Positions 9,100 through 16,922 of a stretch of DNA of 64,000 nucleotides are shown piece by piece. The notes below the pieces were generated by a model. That model did no database searches, had not been told where the DNA came from, and saw nothing but the letters and a program-made list of their open reading frames with translations. Location of the stretch: NCBI RefSeq assembly GCF_009834875.1, contig NZ_WVHT01000002.1, forward strand, positions 124,001 through 188,000. Direction: 5' to 3'. This DNA is from Hufsiella arboris. GTDB taxonomy: Bacteria; Bacteroidota; Bacteroidia; Sphingobacteriales; Sphingobacteriaceae. A program made the translations under genes and the position numbers. Numbering within the stretch: position 1 is the stretch's first letter; each line of letters starts with the position of its first letter.

Positions 9100-9545
9100 C
9101 ATCGCTCATAGTGATAAAGGCCGAATTGCTTAAAATGGTGAGTAAAATATTTGCCGTGCCAGGTAGGCCATTCCTGGTAGTTCATTGGTCCGAAACCACC
9201 GTGAATTACCATCGCATCCGACGTTTTAAAAAATGAATGAAATCTTCATCCCGTAATAACTGTACTATCGCGGTCTGCAGATCTGGGTATAAATTGTTCT
9301 TCAGCAAAGGCACGAGACTGACATTTTTCGGGATTTCCTCATCCGTATAAATTCCCCATTGTTTCTGCTTGTTCTGGGGATCGTTCGCAAAACGGCACCT
9401 TTTTTCTGTTTGAGTACTGAATCTGGTCAATCAAATGTTCAATCATTTGCTGCGCCGTCATATTTCCCCATAGCGGTGTGGCGTCAAATTTAAGCCTGGA
9501 TAATAAGTTTTTAAGATGTTGCTGATCTGATATTTTTAAAAACAT
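9096..9545 (-). pseudogene. DUF1569 (DinB-like) gene split by two compensating frameshifts
   Basis: Read on the minus strand from ATG 9545, the family can be followed through three segments. The first frame gives LWGNMTAQQMIEHLIDQIQYSN; near a six-base run at 9400-9405 the homology moves to another frame (QWGIYTDEEIPKNVSLVPL, PDLQTAIVQLLRDEDFIHFLK); near a six-base run at 9228-9233 it returns to the first frame (GGFGPMNYQEWPTWHGKYFT) and ends at 9096. The first shift looks like one extra base and the second like one missing base. Without them the product would be about 149 residues, a normal DUF1569 length, with the His residues of the DinB-like fold kept. Either a recent pseudogene or homopolymer sequencing errors. 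Confidence 0.85.
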
Positions 9546-9640
9546 TGGTTAACTGGCCACGACGTTTTTTGCTTTTCAAATTTGAATTTTTAATTGATGG
9601 TAAAAATAGTATTATTGACTAACCTAAATTACTTATCAAA

Positions 9641-10603
9641 ATGAAAATTAGCCTGATTTTCGCAACAACGTTAATTAGCGTTGCTTGCCAAGCCCTCGCA
9701 AAAGACGTTGATTCTATCCAGATCAAAAGAACCCAGATCGAAAAAAGCTTCCATTATCAAACCGGAACAGTTAAGCTGGAAACGAACAATGCAACACTTA
9801 ACGTGCCACAGGGATTTAAATTCCTGAATAAAAAAGAAGGCATGGTTGTTTTGTCAGATATATGGAATAACCCACCAGACAGTACCATACTAGGTTTGTT
9901 GGTTCCTGCCAAAACAGGCGTTACAAGTCCTGATAGTTGGGCATTTGTCCTGAGCTTTGACAAAATGGGTTATGTGAAAGATGACGATGCTGAGAGCATT
10001 AATTATGACGATCTGTTAAAAGAACAGCAGAAGAACACAGAGGATGCTAATTCCTATCGGATTGCTAACGGGTACGAAAAAATTCAATTAGTTGGTTGGG
10101 CATCTGCACCTTTTTACGATAAAAATGCAAATACACTGCATTGGGCGAAGGAAATAAAGTTTGGAACAGATTCAACGAACACCCTGAATTACAACATCCG
10201 TATTTTAGGGAGAAAAGGAATTTTTTTGCTGAACGCCGTCGCCGGTATGGATCAGTTACCTCTCGTTAAACAGAATATTGACAAAGTTATCCAAAGTGTG
10301 GAGTTTGATAAAGGCCACCGTTATGCTGATTTTGTTCCCGAAGTTGATAATGTGGCCGCCTGGACGGTTGGTGGGCTGGTTGCGGGCAAGGTTTTAGCAA
10401 AAGCCGGTTTTTTTGTTTTGCTACTTAAATTTTGGAAGTTATTGCTGGTAGGGATCGCAGCCGCTGTTGGTGCCGTTAAACGATTTTTTGGGGGCAGGAA
10501 AAATACTGATTCAATTATCGAAGCAGAGCCTTTGCAAATACAGGAAACTTCTAAAACGGAAGAACTTGCCGACGATGCCGATCAGGAAAAAGAAAGAGAA
10601 TAA
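9641..10603 (+). CDS. DUF2167 family membrane protein
   Basis: A 320-residue protein with a signal peptide (to about residue 20), an exported domain of about 220 residues containing GWASAPFYDKNANTLHWAKE, which is the hallmark block of DUF2167, then a hydrophobic segment at about 245-285 (WTVGGLVAGKVLAKAG, LLLVGIAAAVGAV) and a charged cytoplasmic tail rich in Glu and Lys. The family is widespread and has no known activity. It is not linked to recognisable partners here. Confidence 0.85.
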   Translation: MKISLIFATTLISVACQALAKDVDSIQIKRTQIEKSFHYQTGTVKLETNNATLNVPQGFKFLNKKEGMVVLSDIWNNPPDSTILGLLVPAKTGVTSPDSWAFVLSFDKMGYVKDDDAESINYDDLLKEQQKNTEDANSYRIANGYEKIQLVGWASAPFYDKNANTLHWAKEIKFGTDSTNTLNYNIRILGRKGIFLLNAVAGMDQLPLVKQNIDKVIQSVEFDKGHRYADFVPEVDNVAAWTVGGLVAGKVLAKAGFFVLLLKFWKLLLVGIAAAVGAVKRFFGGRKNTDSIIEAEPLQIQETSKTEELADDADQEKERE

Positions 10604-10652
10604 AGAAGATTGTTCAGTAATTACGTGAAATAATTTTGCCCGATTATTTCTA

Positions 10653-10685
10653 TTGCCGCTAATTTCTTCGTTACGTTTATATTTG
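10653..10685 (+). promoter_or_regulatory. Bacteroidota-type promoter of bioB
   Basis: TATATTTG at 10678-10685 matches the -7 consensus TAnnTTTG, with TTG at 10653-10655 and a 22-base spacer. The start codon of bioB lies 23 bases further on. Confidence 0.6.
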
Positions 10686-10708
10686 CTGATCAAACAGCAA
10701 TCAAAACC

Positions 10709-11707
10709 ATGACTGAAATAAGAACAAATTGGACAAAAGAAGAAATTTCAGAAATATATTACGGCCCTTTACTTGACTTAATTTATCGCGCCGCCACGGT
10801 ACATCGCGAGAACGCAGATTATTCGGAAGTGCAGATCAGCAGCCTGATTTCAATTAAAACAGGCGGCTGTCCGGAAGATTGCGCGTATTGCCCACAGGCT
10901 GCTCGTTATAACACAGGTGTCGATGTTCATGGAATGATGTCGGTTGCGCAGGTTACCGATGCCGCGGTTAAGGCTAAAAATGGCGGTGCATCCCGTTTAT
11001 GTATGGGTGCCGCATGGCGGGAAGTTCGTGATAACCGTGATTTTGATAAGGTGATAGACATGGTAAGGGCAGTGAATGAACTCGATATGGAAGTGTGCTG
11101 CACGCTGGGCATGCTTACAGAATCGCAGGCACAACGCCTGGCAGATGCAGGTTTGTATGCATATAATCATAATCTCGACACATCAGAAGATGATTATAAA
11201 CGAATTATCACGACGCGCACTTACGACGATCGTTTAAAAACAATTGAAAATGCTCGAAAAGCAAAGCTGACAGTTTGCAGTGGTGGTATCATTGGCTTGG
11301 GTGAAACAGTGGAAGATCGCATCTCCATGCTTAAAACACTTTCAAATATGCCAAAGCATCCCGAGTCGGTCCCAATAAACGCATTGGTTCCGGTGAAGGG
11401 AACACCGCTTGCAGATCAGCCGCGTGTTCCGGTTTGGGATATGGTGCGCATGATTGCTACAGCACGAATCATTATGCCGAAAACCGTTGTCAGGTTGTCT
11501 GCTGGCCGTACAGAGATGAGCATAACAGATCAGGCGTTATGCTTTATGGCCGGTGCGAATTCAATATTTGCCGGTGATAAATTGCTGACTACACCTAATC
11601 CGGCGTTTACCGAGGATATGCAGATGTTTGAATTACTGGGATTAAAGCCACGCGAAGCTTTTAAAAACGGCCGCCCGCAGACGAGGCAAGAAGCGCTTGC
11701 GGGATAA
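10709..11707 (+). CDS. bioB: Biotin synthase
   Basis: A 332-residue radical SAM enzyme that inserts sulfur into dethiobiotin, the last step of biotin synthesis. The SAM cluster motif is C54-x3-C58-x2-C61 (GGCPEDCAYC). Later blocks CMGAAWREVRD, YNHNLDTSEDDY, CSGGIIGLGE and the RLSAGRTEM segment (with the arginine that ligates the 2Fe-2S cluster) are all standard. Length is normal. It stands alone; no other bio genes occur in the window. It has its own predicted promoter. Confidence 0.97.
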   Translation: MTEIRTNWTKEEISEIYYGPLLDLIYRAATVHRENADYSEVQISSLISIKTGGCPEDCAYCPQAARYNTGVDVHGMMSVAQVTDAAVKAKNGGASRLCMGAAWREVRDNRDFDKVIDMVRAVNELDMEVCCTLGMLTESQAQRLADAGLYAYNHNLDTSEDDYKRIITTRTYDDRLKTIENARKAKLTVCSGGIIGLGETVEDRISMLKTLSNMPKHPESVPINALVPVKGTPLADQPRVPVWDMVRMIATARIIMPKTVVRLSAGRTEMSITDQALCFMAGANSIFAGDKLLTTPNPAFTEDMQMFELLGLKPREAFKNGRPQTRQEALAG

Positions 11708-11770
11708 TTGTTAAAGTATTCAAATCAAAAATTCGTGTTTGGTGTTTAACGGTATATTAAACAATAAACC

Positions 11771-12247
11771 ATGAAGAGATTAATTTTTTCCTTATTAGCA
11801 ATAGGTTCAATTGCCGTTATTTTTTCGGCATGCTCATCAACTAAAACAGCCACTGGCACAAGCGTAAGCCGGGGCAAAATCGTGGGAACCTGGACGGTAA
11901 GTTCTGTAACTTTCGACGGGCTGTTAGAAAATGCTGTTCAGTCAGCGTTTGATCAGGCTAAACCGAAAGATTTTGAAGGCAGCACCTGGACACTTACAAA
12001 CAGCGGTAACGGAACTTATGCTTTGGCTAACGGAACCACCCAGAAAATTTACTGGTCGTTTGACAACTCTACGGGTTCGCCTGTGTTTCAGTTCAAAAAA
12101 ATATTTGAAGGTGATAAAGCGGCAGACGTAGCCAGCGGTTATAAGCTGGTTGTCGCAAATGCCGATGGAAGTTCAATGACACTTAAATCACCTGTTGACA
12201 ATAACGGAAGTACAGGTTATGTGATTTATTCTTTCACAAAGAAATAG
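11771..12247 (+). CDS. Lipocalin-like lipoprotein
   Basis: A 158-residue lipoprotein: the signal sequence ends at a lipobox IFSACSS with the acylated Cys near residue 21. After it, GKIVGTWTVSSVTF resembles the GxW opening strand of lipocalin-like domains found in many Bacteroidota lipoproteins; the remaining segments alternate in a beta-rich manner (WTLTNSGNGTYALANG, IYWSFDNS). No ligand can be predicted. It is followed by a strong terminator and is probably a single-gene unit. Confidence 0.75.
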   Translation: MKRLIFSLLAIGSIAVIFSACSSTKTATGTSVSRGKIVGTWTVSSVTFDGLLENAVQSAFDQAKPKDFEGSTWTLTNSGNGTYALANGTTQKIYWSFDNSTGSPVFQFKKIFEGDKAADVASGYKLVVANADGSSMTLKSPVDNNGSTGYVIYSFTKK

Positions 12248-12263
12248 TTAACACTCACATTCT

Positions 12264-12300
12264 GAAAGCTGCTTCTGCATTACACGGAAGCAGCTTTTTT
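12264..12300 (+). terminator. Hairpin terminator
   Basis: An 11-bp perfect stem (AAAGCTGCTTC at 12265-12275, GAAGCAGCTTT at 12287-12297) followed by a T run, just after the lipocalin-like gene. Confidence 0.85.
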
Positions 12301-12341
12301 TATGGACCCATAGCTCGAGTAATTAATTATCTGCATTACGT

Positions 12342-12349
12342 TATATTCG
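12342..12349 (+). promoter_or_regulatory. Possible -7 element abutting the DUF3810 start
   Basis: TATATTCG is one base off TAnnTTTG and lies directly before ATG 12351. If used, transcription would begin at or within the first codons (second ATG at 12354), giving a leaderless message. No good -33 TTG is seen. Confidence 0.3.
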
Positions 12350-12350
12350 C

Positions 12351-13433
12351 ATGATGTCAACCAAAAAAAAAGGAATCTTTGCACTGACTTTTTTAATACT
12401 GATAATTGTCATCCCTTTTCTTCGCTTTATACCTGATATTGTTGAAGACATCTATTCGCAGATAATTTACCTGGTTCCAGCTTATTTTTTCCAGTATGCT
12501 CTCGGCTGGATTCCATTCAGCATCGGCGATATTTTTTACGCTTTGCTGGTTTTGGCTTTCATTCTGACATTGGTCCGTCTACTCATAATGCTTTTTAAAA
12601 AGCAATGGAAGAGGGGGTTAAAGCTACTGCTTAATTGCCTGCTGACATTCGAGACCTTGATTTTGCTGTTTTATTTTTCCTGGGGCTTTAACTATTTCCG
12701 CGAACCTGCGTCAGTGCGGCTAAATTTAACTGACACAGCTTATACACAAAATGACCTGGAACTTGTAACAGGCAAACTTATCGACAGTACCAACTTATAT
12801 CGTTCAAAGTTAAAAAAGGCTGATTTTGATAAATCTGATGAGGAGATGTTTTCGGTCGCGAAAATGGCAGTTAACGAATTGTCCAGGAAATCGCCGGTTT
12901 ATAAGATTTATCACCCGGCAATAAAAAAGTCACTATTTACGCCGCTGCTTAATTATATGGCGACTTCCGGGTATTTTAACCCTTTCACTGGTGAGGCACA
13001 GCTGAATTTCGAGATGCCCGTGTTTTTGAAACCTTTTGTAGCCTGCCACGAAATGTCGCACCAGTCAGGCTTTAACCGGGAGGACGAAGCGAATTTTGCA
13101 GGATTCGTCGCCGGAATTCATTCGGATGATCGTTTGCTCAAATACTCATCTTACTATGTTGGCGTGCAGGAATTTATGTTTGAAATTAGGCGACGCGATA
13201 CGCTGGTATACAAGGATTTACGCAACAGGATATCGCCGGCAGTAATGGCGGATTTTAAAACGGATTACGACTACTGGACACGCTATCAGGGGGATGTTAC
13301 ACGTTTTTCGGGAATATTTTACGACCATTTTCTGAAAGCTAATAATCAGAAAGAAGGATTGAAAACTTATAACCGGATGATTAAACTGGTTATGGCTGCT
13401 GAATTAAAACAGCGGCGGAATACTGCTTTTTAA
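12351..13433 (+). CDS. DUF3810 membrane protein with zincin-like HExxH
   Basis: A 360-residue protein with three hydrophobic segments in the first 110 residues (about 10-30, 57-78 and 92-112), then a soluble domain. The domain holds ACHEMSHQSGFNREDEANF near residue 233: an HExxH zinc motif plus a downstream ED-EAN that could supply the third ligand, which suggests a membrane-anchored metallopeptidase. DUF3810 is recognised from this block and from the ATSGYFNPFTGEAQLN segment before it. Function has not been shown for the family. The next gene (nucleoid-associated protein) begins 26 bases downstream on the same strand. Confidence 0.85.
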   Translation: MMSTKKKGIFALTFLILIIVIPFLRFIPDIVEDIYSQIIYLVPAYFFQYALGWIPFSIGDIFYALLVLAFILTLVRLLIMLFKKQWKRGLKLLLNCLLTFETLILLFYFSWGFNYFREPASVRLNLTDTAYTQNDLELVTGKLIDSTNLYRSKLKKADFDKSDEEMFSVAKMAVNELSRKSPVYKIYHPAIKKSLFTPLLNYMATSGYFNPFTGEAQLNFEMPVFLKPFVACHEMSHQSGFNREDEANFAGFVAGIHSDDRLLKYSSYYVGVQEFMFEIRRRDTLVYKDLRNRISPAVMADFKTDYDYWTRYQGDVTRFSGIFYDHFLKANNQKEGLKTYNRMIKLVMAAELKQRRNTAF

Positions 13434-13445
13434 GTCCGGAGAATT

Positions 13446-13453
13446 TATCTTTG
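13446..13453 (+). promoter_or_regulatory. -7 element immediately before the nucleoid-associated protein gene
   Basis: TATCTTTG is a full match to TAnnTTTG and ends six bases before ATG 13460, so the transcript would start at or very near the initiation codon. No convincing -33 TTG is visible. Confidence 0.45.
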
Positions 13454-13459
13454 CCGGCC

Positions 13460-14515
13460 ATGATATTTTCTTTCGAAGCAGAACTGACGCAGTTGTCGGT
13501 ACACCGGGTTGGCAATAAATTACAGGATGAGTTTTATGTATTGTCCGATTCGCCGTTACAGATAAGCGATGAAATACTTCCCGGTTTATTGAAACAATAC
13601 TTTTTACAGGCTTTTGAGAAGCAGAACGAGATTTACCGTTTCTTTCATAGTGCTGACGATCTTGAACTAAATGAAATCTATCATTTTGCCAGCGATGTGT
13701 TTTCTAATCCCGCCAGGTTTCATGAAACCAGCCAGCAGATCACCAAATATCTGTATGACGTATCATCGCACCCTAAAATCAAAGGCGGCGAACTTTATAT
13801 TGCTTATTTTAAAAATATTCAGATTGAAGGCGAGCTGACCGATGCGCTTGGAATTTTTAAATCAGAAACGAAAGAGACCTATCTTAAAATTTACCCGGAA
13901 AACGAAGGCTTCCAGATCTCCTATGAGCAGGAAGCGATAAACATCCAGAAACTTGATAAAGGCGCTTTGATCTTCAATATCGAAAAAGAAGAAGGGTACA
14001 AGATTTCCGTAATCGATCAGACGAACCGAAGCTCAGAAGCAGTTTACTGGAAGGATGATTTTTTAAAACTTAAAATACGGAATGATCAGTACAATCAAAC
14101 ACAAAATACATTAAGTATCTACAAAAATTTCGTCACGAAAAAGCTCGATGAGGATTTTGAGATTTCCAAAGCCGATAAGATCGATTTATTAAACCGTTCA
14201 ATGAAGTATTTCAAGGAGAACGAAACCTTCGATATGAATGAGTTTTCCAACGAGGTTATCGGTAACGAACAAGGAATTGAATCATTCAAAAACTTTAAAA
14301 GTAGTTATGAAAAGGAGTTTGACACGGAAATTCCAGATAGTTTTCAAATTTCAGAAGCAGCTGTGAAGAAGCAAAGCAGAGTCTATAAAAGTGTCTTAAA
14401 ACTTGACAAGAACTTCCATATCTATATTCACGGGAATAAGGAACTCATTGAAAAAGGTTTTGATGACAACCGTTCAATGAATTATTATAAAGTTTTCTTT
14501 AAGGAAGAGCAATAA
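13460..14515 (+). CDS. Nucleoid-associated protein (NdpA/YejK-like)
   Basis: A 351-residue cytosolic protein of the 37-kDa nucleoid-associated family, by analogy a DNA-binding chromosome protein. Typical are the opening LTQLSVHRVGNKLQDE segment, GGELYIAYFKNIQIEGELTDALGIFKSE near residues 113-140, and the later EAVYWKDDFL. ATG 13460 was chosen over a TTG at 13451, which adds only three residues and lies inside the probable -7 element. Length is close to family members of about 330-350 residues. No special neighbours. Confidence 0.85.
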   Translation: MIFSFEAELTQLSVHRVGNKLQDEFYVLSDSPLQISDEILPGLLKQYFLQAFEKQNEIYRFFHSADDLELNEIYHFASDVFSNPARFHETSQQITKYLYDVSSHPKIKGGELYIAYFKNIQIEGELTDALGIFKSETKETYLKIYPENEGFQISYEQEAINIQKLDKGALIFNIEKEEGYKISVIDQTNRSSEAVYWKDDFLKLKIRNDQYNQTQNTLSIYKNFVTKKLDEDFEISKADKIDLLNRSMKYFKENETFDMNEFSNEVIGNEQGIESFKNFKSSYEKEFDTEIPDSFQISEAAVKKQSRVYKSVLKLDKNFHIYIHGNKELIEKGFDDNRSMNYYKVFFKEEQ

Positions 14516-14516
14516 C

Positions 14517-14828
14517 CTATTTCGTAGGTGGCGTTCCTTCTTTTGCCGGTTGTTGCGGCCGGTTGTCTACCGGGGCAGTCGGATTAACCGGATTTGGACG
14601 CGGGTCATGCGGGTTAGGATTATTTGGGCTTGGTGAAGTCGGAGAGGCCGGTTTAAGATCAATTAGTTTTTTGGCAGTGTCTGCTGTCATACCAGTGGTG
14701 TCGGTAATTTTCAACGCATTTTTTCTTCTGTTTGCTTCGGTCGTATTAGTTTTTGGCTTTTTGGTTTGCGCGAAGGCGGCACTTGTGCTCAACGCAATAA
14801 GTACCAACGTAATGTAACTGATCTTCAT
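14517..14828 (-). CDS. Small exported Pro/Asn-rich protein
   Basis: A 103-residue protein, not recognised. It has a signal peptide (MKISYITLVLIALSTSAAFAQ) and a mature part of low complexity: Lys/Thr-rich first, then a tail of proline, asparagine and serine repeats (SPSPNNPNPHDPRPNPVNP) that should be unstructured. Unusually for this window the start is preceded by a strong Shine-Dalgarno sequence, AAAGGAG about seven bases upstream. It ends one base from the convergent nucleoid-associated protein gene. Confidence 0.6.
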   Translation of the reverse strand: MKISYITLVLIALSTSAAFAQTKKPKTNTTEANRRKNALKITDTTGMTADTAKKLIDLKPASPTSPSPNNPNPHDPRPNPVNPTAPVDNRPQQPAKEGTPPTK

Positions 14829-14944
14829 AATAATCTCCTTTAATTACTACAATACTTCGGCAAAACTGTTTGTAAGGTCGTTATAACTAAATCTGCCTCA
14901 AATTGTTATCATTTAGGTCAATCGTACACCTAATTCTTACGATT

Positions 14945-16039
14945 ATGAAAGTTTTAATAAAACTGGTACTGTTGCTGGCTATCGCGACCGCCTGCAGAAA
15001 ATCCGGCTCAGGTACCAGCAGTGAAGGCAATACTTCCGATTCTCTGTCAACAAAAGTTTTAAATGAGAAGCTCAGCTATCCCTGGGAAGTTTTGTGGGGT
15101 CCCGATAATATGCTTTGGCTCACAGAGCGAGGCGGCAAAGTTAGCAGAGTAGACCCGGTTACCGGTGTACAAACAACTTTGCTTCAAATTCCCGATGTCA
15201 AATCAATGGGCGAGGGTGGACTGCTCGGCATGGTTCTTCACCCTGATTTTTCAAAAAGTCCACAGGTATTCCTGGCTTATAATTACGATAAAAATGGAAC
15301 GTATACGGAAAAGATTGTCCGGTATGACTACACAAACGGCTCGTTGAATAATCCATTAATTCTGTTGGATAATATTCCCGCAGCCAGCATTCACGACGGT
15401 TGCCGGCTAGCGTTTTCCCCGGATAAAAAGCTGTATATCAGTACGGGTGATGCATCGAATTCCGCAAGAGCGCAAGATAAAAATTCCTTATCGGGAAAAA
15501 TATTCAGAATCAATCCAGACGGTAGCATTCCCGCAGATAACCCCGTTTCGGGAAGCCCGGTATGGTCATACGGACATAGAAATCCGCAAGGCTTGGTTTT
15601 CGTCGGCGATAAATTGTTCAGCTCTGAACACGGTAACTCAACCGACGATGAAATCAATATTATTGAAAGGAACAGGAATTTCGGCTGGCCAAATGTAGAA
15701 GGTTTTTGTAATACGTCTGCCGAGCAAAGTTTCTGTACATCTAACAATGTTAAAGAACCGATTTATGCCTGGTCGCCAACCATCGCTCCATCTGGATTAG
15801 ATTATTACAATAGTGATTACCTTCCCCGGCTTAAAAATTCGCTGTTATTGTGTGTTCTTAAAAATCGCGTGTTAATTCAGCTAAAGCTCGATGATTCAAA
15901 AAATAAGATCACGGAAACAAAAGAGTTCTTCAAAGATGAATTTGGCAGACTGCGTGACCTATGCATCTCACCCGATGGGAAAATTTATTTTATTACCAGT
16001 AACGGAACAAATGATAAATTAGTGGTAATAACTAAATGA
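14945..16039 (+). CDS. PQQ-dependent sugar dehydrogenase-like lipoprotein (glucose/sorbosone dehydrogenase family)
   Basis: A 364-residue lipoprotein with lipobox ATAC (Cys near residue 17). The mature part is a six-bladed beta-propeller of the soluble glucose dehydrogenase (GSDH) family: YPWEVLWGPDNMLWLTERGG, GGLLGMVLHPDF, HDGCRLAFSPDKKLYISTGD, SYGHRNPQGLVF and SEHGNSTDDEIN, NFGWPNVEG follow the family order, including the His and Arg near PQQ. It oxidises sugars or other alcohols in the periplasm if PQQ is supplied. ATG 14945 gives the signal peptide; a TTG at 14903 does not. The next gene follows after 10 bases. Confidence 0.88.
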   Translation: MKVLIKLVLLLAIATACRKSGSGTSSEGNTSDSLSTKVLNEKLSYPWEVLWGPDNMLWLTERGGKVSRVDPVTGVQTTLLQIPDVKSMGEGGLLGMVLHPDFSKSPQVFLAYNYDKNGTYTEKIVRYDYTNGSLNNPLILLDNIPAASIHDGCRLAFSPDKKLYISTGDASNSARAQDKNSLSGKIFRINPDGSIPADNPVSGSPVWSYGHRNPQGLVFVGDKLFSSEHGNSTDDEINIIERNRNFGWPNVEGFCNTSAEQSFCTSNNVKEPIYAWSPTIAPSGLDYYNSDYLPRLKNSLLLCVLKNRVLIQLKLDDSKNKITETKEFFKDEFGRLRDLCISPDGKIYFITSNGTNDKLVVITK

Positions 16040-16049
16040 TAAACTTATT

Positions 16050-16874
16050 ATGAAAAGGAAGTTTTTATTGCTGAGCTGTTTTAGCCTTGCGTTTACAGTG
16101 AGTGGCTGGTCGCAACACAAGCTGACTAAAATCTGGGAAACGCCCGACAGCATTATTAATATGCCGGAATCAGTTTTGCCTTACGGGAAGTTCCTGTACG
16201 TTTCCGAATTAGGAAATAGCGCTACCGAGAAAGACGGGATCGGAGGCGTTATTAAAATGGATACGAAAGGACAGATCATTAAAAAAGATTTCGTGTCTGG
16301 CCTGAACGCGCCAAAAGGACAGGCGATATTCGGCAATAAATTTTACGTTGCTGATCTCGATCAAATCGTTGAGATTGATCTTAAATCCGGGAAACTACTG
16401 AAGAAGCACGCCGTAGAGGGAGCGGTTTTTTTGAATGACGTAACTGTTTCGGGCAATGGTATTGTTTATGTTTCTGATACACGGACAAATAAAATTCACA
16501 AACTTGAAAATGGCGTTGTTTCTACCTATCTCGAAAATATCAATAAGGCGAATGGCGTAAGGGTAGTTGGCAATTATCTTTACATAGCGGCCGGACAAAA
16601 TTTATTGAAAGTAAACAGCGAAAAACAAATGACTTTGGTGGCGAAGCTGCCACAGGACGGTGATGGGATAGAGCCAATAGGAAATGGAGATTTCTTGTTC
16701 AGCTCCTGGAGCGGTTACATTTATTATGTCGACGCAGATGGCAGATTCCAATTGCTGCTGGACACTCACAACGAGAAAAAGAATACGGCAGATATTGGCT
16801 ATAACCAGGAAACCGGTACTTTGTATGTGCCAACTTTTAACCGGAAGAGCGTGGAAGCTTATAGGCTCGAATAA
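16050..16874 (+). CDS. Exported SMP-30/NHL-like beta-propeller protein
   Basis: A 274-residue secreted protein with a signal peptide ending near residue 22. Repeated blade-like segments (FLYVSELGN, NKFYVADLDQIVEIDLKSGKL, GIVYVSDTRTNKIHKLENG, NYLYIAAGQNLLKV, GDFLFSSWSGYIYYVD) indicate a six-bladed propeller of the SMP-30/gluconolactonase type. It lies 10 bases behind the PQQ sugar dehydrogenase-like gene, so a role in handling the oxidised sugar lactone is plausible but only inferred. The operon ends at the perfect hairpin that follows. Confidence 0.75.
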   Translation: MKRKFLLLSCFSLAFTVSGWSQHKLTKIWETPDSIINMPESVLPYGKFLYVSELGNSATEKDGIGGVIKMDTKGQIIKKDFVSGLNAPKGQAIFGNKFYVADLDQIVEIDLKSGKLLKKHAVEGAVFLNDVTVSGNGIVYVSDTRTNKIHKLENGVVSTYLENINKANGVRVVGNYLYIAAGQNLLKVNSEKQMTLVAKLPQDGDGIEPIGNGDFLFSSWSGYIYYVDADGRFQLLLDTHNEKKNTADIGYNQETGTLYVPTFNRKSVEAYRLE

Positions 16875-16906
16875 AAAAGGCCATTCTTGATCAAGAATGG
16901 CCTTCA
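16875..16906. terminator. Long perfect palindrome terminator
   Basis: A 14+14 bp perfect palindrome (left arm 16877-16890, right arm 16891-16904, core CTTGATCAAG) lies between convergent genes. A residues precede it and T-rich sequence ends it, so it can act in both directions. Confidence 0.75.
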
Positions 16907-16922
16907 ACTCATTTAAATATTA

